Assembly (NCBI GenBank): GCA_963701715.1
Contig: CAVPAX010000005.1
Coordinates: 248,001 to 312,000 of the forward strand
DNA length: 64,000 bases
Origin: Methylotenera_A sp963701715
GTDB taxonomy: Bacteria; Pseudomonadota; Gammaproteobacteria; Burkholderiales; Methylophilaceae
Direction of reading: 5' to 3'
Positions 17,671 to 25,026 of this stretch are shown here, piece by piece. The first letter of the stretch is position 1; each line of letters starts with the position of its first letter. The position numbers and the translations under genes were made by a program. Below the pieces are notes generated by a model. That model saw nothing but the letters and a program-made list of their open reading frames with translations. It had not been told where the DNA came from and ran no database searches.

Positions 17671-19113
17671 TTATTGCGGCAGAGTCAGTGTAATCCGTGT
17701 GCCATGTGGCAAAGCTGATTCAAATGCGATATTGCCACTTAATACTTCGCATACTTTAAATGCAAAGGGTATACCCAGCCCTGTGCCAAAGCGCTTGGTA
17801 CTGGGGCCTGGACTTATTGCATGCGGATCAGGTGTAAAAGGCATTCCAACGCCTTGATCCGTAATTGTTATTGTGAGTACGTTGTTTTGCAAATCTGCAG
17901 CGATTGTGATGAGGCTATTCTTGGGAGAAGCTTCAATAGCGTTTAGAAGGAGGTTGTAAAAAGCTTGTTCAAGCAAATGTTCATCAGTGAGAATTTCCCG
18001 CTGAATGTGTGCGACATTTTGAATAAGCTGAATATGTTTTTCGCGTAGCTTTTGTTCCAGCGGGGTGCATGCGCCGTTTAATACCATGGTTAATTGAACT
18101 GGCCTGAGCTGAGGCTTGATCGGATGCAAATATGCCAAAAGTGCGCCTGTCCAGCGCTCTAACCTGTCTACAGTGTTGATAATGCCGAACAATGATTCTC
18201 GTGTATCTTTGTCGTGCCCTGGGTCGTCCAACACTTGAGCTGTTGCCCGGATGCTCGCCAGCGGATTGCGTATGTTGTGCGCAAGCATCGGCACAAGCAG
18301 GCCCATGGCGGCTTGTTTTTCGGTGTGTACAAGCGCATTACGGCTTGTAGCTAAATCATCTGCCATTTTGTTAATTTCTTGTGATAACTTGGCTAATTCC
18401 GTGGCGCCAGCTTCAGGAACTTTATGCTGTAAATTACCCGCGCTGATTTCGCTGGTGGCCTGCATGATAGCGTTGATCGGATTGATGATTTCACGTTTCA
18501 AGAATAAACGTGATAAAAATAGCAGTAAGCCGGCGAGCAAGATAGGAATACTCAAAATGGCGATAGAAGCTTCCTTGGCATCCTCTAGGCGCGTTTTTAA
18601 TTCGACCTGTTTAAGCGTCAGCAAGTCTTCAGCGTGCTTTGATACATCTTCATAACGGCTAAATATGCCAGTTTCAATGTCTTTATACAAAGACTTCTGT
18701 GTTTCTTTATCAGGCTTTGCCTGATATTTATAAAACAAAGCTGGCGCTTCATTTACAAAGATTTTGTAGTTATTTTCCAGAGCTTCAATAGCCTGTTTTT
18801 CTTCTGCACCTATTGCCAGGTTTTGTAATTCACTAAAGTGCTTGAGAATTGACTGCGTATAATCGTTGTATTCACTTAGCGCTTCATCATCCTGCAGAAA
18901 AAAAGCATCAAACAGTTCTTTCATTTGTCGGTATAAATCACCCCGTGTCTGCTGGATTTCGCGCACCAACAAATTGATGCGCTGCGATTCGTCAGAAGCT
19001 TTATCCCAGATGTGAATGCCGTAGATGCCGCTGGCAAAAGCCAATAAAATGAGCACAATGAATATCAGCTCATGCGAGAGCAATAAGTCGCGTAGAGATT
19101 TTGATTTACGCAT
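17671..19113 (-). CDS. Membrane sensor histidine kinase (HAMP, NtrB-like core)
   Basis: 480 aa. A membrane segment near residues 14-34 is followed by a helical periplasmic domain to about 180, a second membrane segment (IAILSIPILLAGLLLFLSRLF), a HAMP linker about 200-255, HisKA with His279 in the unusual HNIRNPLASIRA (HN in place of HE, as in NtrB-like kinases), and HATPase with Asn391, DQGVGMP and GTGLGIPFA. No response regulator is adjacent, so the partner is unknown. The ATG overlaps the TAA of the tonB-like gene by one base, indicating translational coupling. Confidence 0.82.
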   Translation of the reverse strand: MRKSKSLRDLLLSHELIFIVLILLAFASGIYGIHIWDKASDESQRINLLVREIQQTRGDLYRQMKELFDAFFLQDDEALSEYNDYTQSILKHFSELQNLAIGAEEKQAIEALENNYKIFVNEAPALFYKYQAKPDKETQKSLYKDIETGIFSRYEDVSKHAEDLLTLKQVELKTRLEDAKEASIAILSIPILLAGLLLFLSRLFLKREIINPINAIMQATSEISAGNLQHKVPEAGATELAKLSQEINKMADDLATSRNALVHTEKQAAMGLLVPMLAHNIRNPLASIRATAQVLDDPGHDKDTRESLFGIINTVDRLERWTGALLAYLHPIKPQLRPVQLTMVLNGACTPLEQKLREKHIQLIQNVAHIQREILTDEHLLEQAFYNLLLNAIEASPKNSLITIAADLQNNVLTITITDQGVGMPFTPDPHAISPGPSTKRFGTGLGIPFAFKVCEVLSGNIAFESALPHGTRITLTLPQ

Positions 19114-19835
19114 TAAGAGTTTTCGAGCTTAAAAGAAACAGGCACGGTAATATTAAAGCTGCGGCCGCGCAAGGCTTCAGGCGGGCGTGGAAATGGTGAT
19201 GCTTTTTTGACCATTTCTAAGGCTTGTTTGTCGAGCGCCTCATAACCACTGCCGTTTCGCACGTTTGCAGAAATCACATTACCATCCCCATCAAGCTTCA
19301 AATCAAGCATGACTTCACCTTCCCAACCGCGCATTTGAGCGATTTTTGGATATTGTTTATGCTTTGCAATCGCACGGCCCAGCGTGCCTGCGTACTCACC
19401 CAGCGCATCATCGAGACTTACTGGCGGCGGTTCGATTGGCTTTTCAACAGGTTCTGGCGCAATAAATTCGGCAGGTTTGCTATCCGGCTTTGGTTCTACC
19501 GCCACCACTTTGTCCACGACTGGAGGCGGAGGCGCTTCCTGTTCAACAGGTGAGGGCTTTTCTATAGGTTTAGAAATAGGCTTAGGAATAATTTTGGGCT
19601 TTACTACTTCTTTTATCGGCTCGGGTTTTGGCGGCTCTGGCTCGGGTTCCGGCGCAGGCTCTGGCGGCTTGGGCTGCAAAATTTCTACCGTCAATTGATC
19701 GGGGATTTCTTTGATGGCATCAAATTTGAAATTTGGTATCACCACAAACAACAGAATATGCAGCAAAATGGAGCAAATGATGGCCCATATTAATGTGCTT
19801 TCATTGAAGTTGGAATGTTTGATCGAAATGTCCAA
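19113..19835 (-). CDS. TonB-family energy transducer
   Basis: 240 aa. One N-terminal membrane helix (about 15-37) contains an SxxxH arrangement (SILLH), the proton-coupling motif of TonB. A long Pro/Glu/Lys-rich periplasmic spacer runs from about 48 to 150, followed by a TonB C-terminal domain (MRGWEGEVMLDLKLDGDG, SGYEALDKQALEMVKKASPF). It couples the proton gradient to outer-membrane receptors. No ExbB/ExbD is adjacent; it is paired instead with a sensor kinase. Uptake of metal complexes is possible, but nothing here identifies the substrate. Confidence 0.88.
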   Translation of the reverse strand: MDISIKHSNFNESTLIWAIICSILLHILLFVVIPNFKFDAIKEIPDQLTVEILQPKPPEPAPEPEPEPPKPEPIKEVVKPKIIPKPISKPIEKPSPVEQEAPPPPVVDKVVAVEPKPDSKPAEFIAPEPVEKPIEPPPVSLDDALGEYAGTLGRAIAKHKQYPKIAQMRGWEGEVMLDLKLDGDGNVISANVRNGSGYEALDKQALEMVKKASPFPRPPEALRGRSFNITVPVSFKLENS

Positions 19836-19951
19836 GCGAGTCTTATAGTTTTAGGCTAAGCCGTTGATTATACTACAGGTTACGGTACGTTGATAAGGGC
19901 TAATTGTGGTTGTAATAAACCAATTCTAATTGATTATGTTAAATCGTTGCA

Positions 19952-21217
19952 TTAAATCAGGCCTTCCAGAATTTGCACATTAACTATTGTGTTCGCCTCG
20001 CAGTTGCCAATAGTATCGCCCAAAACAATAAAACAATTGGCAGCACTCATACTACTTAATATGCCAGAACCTTGATTAGGCAAAGGTTTCACTTTCCAGG
20101 TCCCATATTCTTCAAATAAAATGCCGCGCTGAAATTCCATGCGGCCTGTAGCTTTTTGAATTGGTTCAACGCATTCCACTTTTAAAAATGGCATCGGCTG
20201 GAAGGCCTCTCCTGATAAGGCTTGCAGGGCAGGTTGTACGAATTGGTAAAACGTCACCATGGCCGAAACGGGGTTGCCCGGTAGGCCGAAATAGTGTGAT
20301 GCGCCAATTTTGCCATAGGCCAGCGGGCGCCCAGGTTTCATGTTGATTTTCCAGAACAGGACTTGCCCGTGTTTGGCGAGTAGCGCTTTCATATAATCCG
20401 CCTCGCCCACCGAAACGCCGCCGCTGGTGATGACGACATCATGGTTCTGTGCTGCCTCAAGCAGAGTTTTTTCCAGTAATTTCGGGTCGTCCGGAACATT
20501 GCCTAAATCGCTGATTTGCACACCCAGTCTGCTTAGCATGCCAAATAACGTGTAGCGATTGCTGTCATAAATCTGACCTTCTTGCAAAACGTTTCCAACA
20601 TTCACCAATTCATCGCCAGTGCTGAAAAACGCAACTTTGAGTTTGCGGAACACTCGAACTTCACCGATGCCGAGCGAAGCGACTAAGCCTAAATCGGCGG
20701 GCTTCATGGCACGGCCTTTTGCCAGCACGGTTTGGTCGAGTTTCAAATCTTCTCCCGCCAAACGCACATTCGCACCTTGCTTAGGCGTTTCTAGCAAGGT
20801 AATGCAATCGCTTTTAGTCACAGTTTTCTCTTGCATCACCACGGTATCTGCACCTGTGGGAACCACCGCGCCAGTCATTATTTTGACGCACTCTCCGGGT
20901 TTAATTTCGCCCATAAAAGGCCTGCCCGCAAATGCAATGCCGATGATTTTAATGATTTTTACGCCTTCGGCAAATTTAAATGCGAAGCCGTCCATCGCGC
21001 TATTATTATGGTTTGGTACGTTGCAGGGCGAGATTATATCTGCCGCCAACACGCGCCCTAAACTTTCGCGCAAAGGCAGCGATTCGGTCTCAGTTACCGG
21101 GTTTAAAAACTGTTGAATAAATTCGCGCGCCTGATTCACCGACATTGCGTTCGGGTCATAATCATCCATGCAGCTTGGGTTGGCGGCGAGTTCAGTGAGT
21201 GTGATTTTTTTCGTCAT
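19952..21217 (-). CDS. moeA: Molybdopterin molybdenumtransferase
   Basis: 421 aa. MoeA inserts molybdate into adenylylated molybdopterin in the cytoplasm. Recognisable are SVNQAREFIQQFL at the start of domain I, NNSAMDGFAF, the GEIKPGECVKIMTGAVVPTGAD segment, STGDELV, and the active-site loop TSGGVSVGEADYMK in the MoCF-like domain. It follows mobA by 10 bases as third gene of moaA-mobA-moeA, divergent from the molybdenum formate dehydrogenase that needs the product. Confidence 0.95.
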   Translation of the reverse strand: MTKKITLTELAANPSCMDDYDPNAMSVNQAREFIQQFLNPVTETESLPLRESLGRVLAADIISPCNVPNHNNSAMDGFAFKFAEGVKIIKIIGIAFAGRPFMGEIKPGECVKIMTGAVVPTGADTVVMQEKTVTKSDCITLLETPKQGANVRLAGEDLKLDQTVLAKGRAMKPADLGLVASLGIGEVRVFRKLKVAFFSTGDELVNVGNVLQEGQIYDSNRYTLFGMLSRLGVQISDLGNVPDDPKLLEKTLLEAAQNHDVVITSGGVSVGEADYMKALLAKHGQVLFWKINMKPGRPLAYGKIGASHYFGLPGNPVSAMVTFYQFVQPALQALSGEAFQPMPFLKVECVEPIQKATGRMEFQRGILFEEYGTWKVKPLPNQGSGILSSMSAANCFIVLGDTIGNCEANTIVNVQILEGLI

Positions 21218-21227
21218 GGTTGTTATT

Positions 21228-21827
21228 TTAATTGCTTAATTGTAATTCTAGTGCGGCCAAATCTTCAAACGTATTCAGATTGATAAATCCATCAGCCATA
21301 GAATTTAAATTAAGTCCGCTAAAATCTACTTCGGTATATTTTTGACATTTCTGCCACGCACTAACTTTGCGTCCGCCACCTGTCAAATAATCCTTCAGGC
21401 TGGGCAACACACTCTTTTTCATTAAGCTAAATACCGGGTGCACATCACCACCGCTGCTCGCAACGGCAATATCCGTGCGGCTTTCAAGCATGCCATTTAA
21501 CAGTCTTTGCGCTAAATCCGATGGCAGCAAAGGAGAATCACAAGGTACGGTGAGCAAGTAATCGTAATTAGCATGCTTTAAACCTAACTCAAACCCTGCC
21601 AGCGGGCCGATAAAATCAGTGCTTTCGTCTTGCAGCACGGGTAAGCCGAACTGCTGATATTGAGAGATTTCACGGTTGGCGTTGATAAAAATCTCATCTA
21701 CTTGCGGCTTTAAACGTTCAATCACATGCGCAATCAGCGGTTTCTGTAGCAATTGCACTAAGCCTTTATCCACGCCATTCATGCGCTTCGCAAGCCCGCC
21801 CGAGAGGATGATTGCTGTAATGCTCAT
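21228..21827 (-). CDS. mobA: Molybdenum cofactor guanylyltransferase
   Basis: 199 aa. MobA adds GMP to Mo-molybdopterin to make the bis-MGD cofactor used by formate dehydrogenase. The GTP-binding signature LSGGLAKRMNGVDKGL begins at residue 9; LTVPCDSPLLPSDL carries the metal-binding Asp. It is 3 bases after moaA and 10 before moeA. Its presence fits the FdsA catalytic subunit next door, whose family uses a guanine-dinucleotide cofactor. Confidence 0.95.
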   Translation of the reverse strand: MSITAIILSGGLAKRMNGVDKGLVQLLQKPLIAHVIERLKPQVDEIFINANREISQYQQFGLPVLQDESTDFIGPLAGFELGLKHANYDYLLTVPCDSPLLPSDLAQRLLNGMLESRTDIAVASSGGDVHPVFSLMKKSVLPSLKDYLTGGGRKVSAWQKCQKYTEVDFSGLNLNSMADGFINLNTFEDLAALELQLSN

Positions 21828-21830
21828 TTA

Positions 21831-22853
21831 TTAGCCGCCAGTATGCGACATAAACCGCACCACTGCGGGTTCTATGCGGCGTAAATCAAAATCGTGACCT
21901 TTGGGTTTAACGTGCATGCTGTCTAAAATGGCTTGGATAATCGGCGCATCGTTATTGGGGTTGGCGCGCAATAGTGGCATGAGTTCTACTTTGTCGTCTT
22001 GCCCTAAACATAAGAAAAGTTCGCCTTGGCAGCTAATACGCACGCGGTTACAGCTTTCGCAAAAATTATGCGAATGCGGTGAAATAAACCCGATTTTTGT
22101 TTGTGTATCCGTCACTCGCCAATAGCGTGCCGGGCCGCCTGTGCTCTCTGTGCTGGGCAGTAGCGTGTACTTACTTTGCAATAACTTTAAGGTATCAGCG
22201 TTACTGACAAAGGTACTTTCGCGGGTGTGGTTTACGTCGCCCAGCGGCATTTCTTCGATAAAGCTGATATCGATATTGTGGTCGATAGCGAACCGCACCA
22301 AATCCACCGCTTCGTCCTCATTGGTGCCGCGCATCAAAACGGTGTTGAGTTTTACGCCTTCAAACCCCGCATGGATACTGGCTTGCAGGCCAGCCAATAC
22401 TTTATTTAAATCGCCAGTGCGGGTGATTTTTTTAAAGCGCTCGGGTTTCAGGCTATCGATAGAAATATTAATGCGCTTTACACCTGCATTTTTAAGTGCG
22501 GATGCTTGTTTTTCTAATTGACTGCCATTGGTAGTGAGCACTAACTCTTTTAGGTTTTTCAGCTTGCCAATTTTTTCAAACAACCACATGGCATTTTTGC
22601 GTACTAGCGGTTCTCCGCCAGTGATGCGAACTTTAGCCACGCCTAATTCGACAAATATTTTTACCAGTCGTGCACATTCTTCCAGAGTTAATACCTCATT
22701 GCGCGGCAAAAAAGTCATATCTTCACTCATGCAATATTGGCAGCGAAAATCACAACGGTCGGTAATCGAGAGGCGGATGTAATCTACTGTGCGACCAAAT
22801 TGGTCTATAAGCTTAGACTCCATTCGATGCGGAGTTATTGTTGCCATGTCCAT
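21831..22853 (-). CDS. moaA: GTP 3',8-cyclase, radical SAM
   Basis: 340 aa. Catalyses the first step of molybdopterin synthesis from GTP. The radical-SAM cluster motif is CDFRCQYC near residues 33-40; the second 4Fe-4S site is CESCNRVRISCQGELFLC in the C-terminal part; the chain ends in Gly-Gly, as the family requires. The longest start adds a few residues before MESKLIDQFGRTVDYIRLS; ATGs at 22853 and 22847 are both usable. First gene of the moaA-mobA-moeA operon. No Moco riboswitch is apparent in the 122-134-base spacer to fdsG. Confidence 0.95.
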   Translation of the reverse strand: MDMATITPHRMESKLIDQFGRTVDYIRLSITDRCDFRCQYCMSEDMTFLPRNEVLTLEECARLVKIFVELGVAKVRITGGEPLVRKNAMWLFEKIGKLKNLKELVLTTNGSQLEKQASALKNAGVKRINISIDSLKPERFKKITRTGDLNKVLAGLQASIHAGFEGVKLNTVLMRGTNEDEAVDLVRFAIDHNIDISFIEEMPLGDVNHTRESTFVSNADTLKLLQSKYTLLPSTESTGGPARYWRVTDTQTKIGFISPHSHNFCESCNRVRISCQGELFLCLGQDDKVELMPLLRANPNNDAPIIQAILDSMHVKPKGHDFDLRRIEPAVVRFMSHTGG

Positions 22854-22934
22854 AGATGGAATTATGCATTAAATATGCAGTCGAACAGAAGTCTTTTATT
22901 GCGCTTGTTTTGGCTTTAAATGGCGCTAAATAAG

Positions 22935-22947
22935 GCGTATCATACGC
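22935..22947. promoter_or_regulatory. Perfect palindrome in the moaA-fdsG divergent spacer
   Basis: GCGTAT-C-ATACGC is a 6-1-6 inverted repeat centred 41-47 bases before the possible fdsG starts. It could be an operator for the formate dehydrogenase or cofactor genes. No regulator gene is adjacent and the match to a known site is not established. Confidence 0.35.
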
Positions 22948-22987
22948 AGGTTATATTTTAGGCCAGAAGCATAAGTTGGAGACTTTT

Positions 22988-23467
22988 TTGACAGCCGCAT
23001 TATCAACACAAGAATTGACAAAAATCGAGGCGCATATTGCTGCGCATAAACATATGCCTGGCGCGTTGCTTCCCTTGCTGCATGCCATTCAGGACGACAT
23101 TGGCTATGTGCCGGAAGATATTTACCCGCAAATTTCAAAGGCCTTGGCGCTATCTGTAGCCGAGGTGCATGGTGTTGTCACTTTTTATCATCATTTTCGC
23201 CGTCATCCGGGAGGCAAGCATATTTTGCAGGTTTGCCGCGCTGAATCTTGCCAAGCGATGGGGTCGGAAAAGCTGGAAGCACATATTAAATCCAGCTTGG
23301 GCATTGATTATCACCAAACTACGAAGGATGGCGCGATTACGCTGGAGCCGGTGTATTGCCTCGGTAACTGTGCTTGCTCACCAGCCGTGATGCTTGACGA
23401 GGAAGTGTATGGGCATATGGATAACCAGAAAGTGGCTGCATTAATCAGCGAGGTGAGAAATGGTTAA
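22988..23467 (+). CDS. fdsG: NAD-dependent formate dehydrogenase gamma subunit
   Basis: About 159 aa, NuoE-like thioredoxin-fold 2Fe-2S protein of the soluble FdsABG complex. Ligand cysteines are visible in QVCRAESCQAMGS (two) and YCLGNCACSPAVM (two used by the family). LHAIQDDIGYVPEDIY and EVHGVVTFYHHFRRHP are typical. There is no ATG start: a TTG at 22988 has GGAG six bases upstream, and another TTG at 22976 is the alternative. It overlaps fdsB by 8 bases, the first of the tight fdsGBA junctions. Confidence 0.93.
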   Translation: MTAALSTQELTKIEAHIAAHKHMPGALLPLLHAIQDDIGYVPEDIYPQISKALALSVAEVHGVVTFYHHFRRHPGGKHILQVCRAESCQAMGSEKLEAHIKSSLGIDYHQTTKDGAITLEPVYCLGNCACSPAVMLDEEVYGHMDNQKVAALISEVRNG

Positions 23468-25010
23468 GGTTTATGTTCCCCGCGACTCCAGTGCACTTTC
23501 ACTGGGCGCTGACCGTACGGCTAAGGCTATAGTGGCCGAAGCACAAAAACGCGGAATAGAGATTCAATTGGTACGCAACGGTTCACGTGGCTTGTTTTGG
23601 CTTGAACCGTTTGTTGAAGTGGCGACGGATAAAGGCCGCATAACGTATGCGCCTGTACAGCCAAAAGATGTGGCAGGTTTGTTCGATGCAGACTTTTTAC
23701 ACGGTGGTACACATCCGCTGAATCTGGGCTTAACGGAAGAGCTGGCTTGGCTTAAAAAGCAACAGCGCCTCACTTTTGCACGTGTCGGCATTACCGATCC
23801 TGTTTCCCTAGATGATTATCTCGCGCATGACGGCTACAAAGGGCTAAAAAATGCGCTTAAATTAAAAAGTGCAGATATCGTAAAAACAGTAACGGATTCC
23901 GGTTTGCGCGGCCGCGGCGGCGCAGCTTTTCCGACAGGAATTAAGTGGAAAACTGTTTTAGACACACAAGCTGAACAAAAATATATCGTCTGTAATGCGG
24001 ATGAGGGCGATTCCGGCACGTATTCTGACCGCATGATTATGGAAGACGACCCTTTCGTGTTAATTGAGGGTATGACGATAGCAGGTATAGCGGTAGGCGC
24101 GACACAAGGCTATATCTACTTGCGCTCAGAATATCCACATGCTTTAAAAATTTTGAATGAAGCGATTGCCAAAGCTGAGCAAGCCGGATATTTGGGTGAG
24201 AAGATTTGCGGCACAAACCATACTTTCTGCTTGGAAGTGCGTCGTGCAGCAGGTGCGTATGTGTGTGGTGAGGAAACGGCGTTATTGGAATCGCTAGAAG
24301 GCAAGCGTGGGCTGGTGCGCTTTAAGCCGCCGTTGCCAGCGATAGAGGGCCTGTTCGGAAAGCCTACTGTCATAAATAATGTGATTTCACTGGCTACTGT
24401 GCCGATTATCCTTGATAAAGGCGCGCAATTCTATGCCGATTACGGCATGGGACGCTCGCGCGGAACATTGCCTATCCAACTTGCAGGCAATATCAAGCAA
24501 GCCGGTTTGGTCGAGCTGGCATTTGGCGCAACATTACGTGAATTATTGTATGATTTTGGCGGCGGCTCTGCCACAGGGAGGCCCATCCGCGCAGTGCAGG
24601 TAGGCGGCCCGCTAGGTGCTTATCTGCCGGAAAGCCAATTTGATACGCCGCTGGATTATGAGGAGTTTACCAAGATTTGGGCAGTGCTTGGTCATGGCGG
24701 CATTGTGGCATTTGACGACACAGTGGATATGGCCAAAATGGCACGTTATGCATTCGAATTTTGCGCAATTGAAAGTTGCGGCAAATGTACGCCATGCCGC
24801 ATTGGTTCTACACGTGGCGCTGAAGTCATTGACAAAATTACGACGGGTAAAGATCAAGTGAAGAATACCCAGTTAGTGCGCGATTTAAGTGACACTATGC
24901 TGAATGGCTCGCTATGTGCGTTAGGAGGTATGACGCCTTACCCTGTGTTAAGCGCGTTGAATCATTTCCCGGAAGACTTCGGTATACAGAATAAGAAGGT
25001 AGTTGCCTAA
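23460..25010 (+). CDS. fdsB: NAD-dependent formate dehydrogenase beta subunit
   Basis: 516 aa, NuoF-like flavoprotein that binds FMN, NAD and a 4Fe-4S cluster and delivers formate-derived electrons to NAD. A thioredoxin-like N-terminal extension (about 1-110) is typical of FdsB. The NAD/FMN region begins with SGLRGRGGAAFPTGIKW; CNADEGDSGTYSDR and AGAYVCGEETALLESLEGKRG follow. The cluster site is ESCGKCTPCRIGSTRG, with a further Cys in LNGSLCALGG. It overlaps fdsG and ends 16 bases before the fdsA ATG. Confidence 0.95.
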   Translation: MVKVYVPRDSSALSLGADRTAKAIVAEAQKRGIEIQLVRNGSRGLFWLEPFVEVATDKGRITYAPVQPKDVAGLFDADFLHGGTHPLNLGLTEELAWLKKQQRLTFARVGITDPVSLDDYLAHDGYKGLKNALKLKSADIVKTVTDSGLRGRGGAAFPTGIKWKTVLDTQAEQKYIVCNADEGDSGTYSDRMIMEDDPFVLIEGMTIAGIAVGATQGYIYLRSEYPHALKILNEAIAKAEQAGYLGEKICGTNHTFCLEVRRAAGAYVCGEETALLESLEGKRGLVRFKPPLPAIEGLFGKPTVINNVISLATVPIILDKGAQFYADYGMGRSRGTLPIQLAGNIKQAGLVELAFGATLRELLYDFGGGSATGRPIRAVQVGGPLGAYLPESQFDTPLDYEEFTKIWAVLGHGGIVAFDDTVDMAKMARYAFEFCAIESCGKCTPCRIGSTRGAEVIDKITTGKDQVKNTQLVRDLSDTMLNGSLCALGGMTPYPVLSALNHFPEDFGIQNKKVVA

Positions 25011-25026
25011 ACGGCAGGAGGTAATC

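Noticed and set aside
22950..22970. Possible ModE-type site (GTTATATT) before fdsG
   Set aside because: Only one half resembles the site and it lacks the expected inverted partner; too weak to report as a feature.
25003..25026. TTG start for fdsA
   Set aside because: The ATG at 25027 has AGGAGG at ideal spacing, whereas the TTG lies inside the end of fdsB without a ribosome site.
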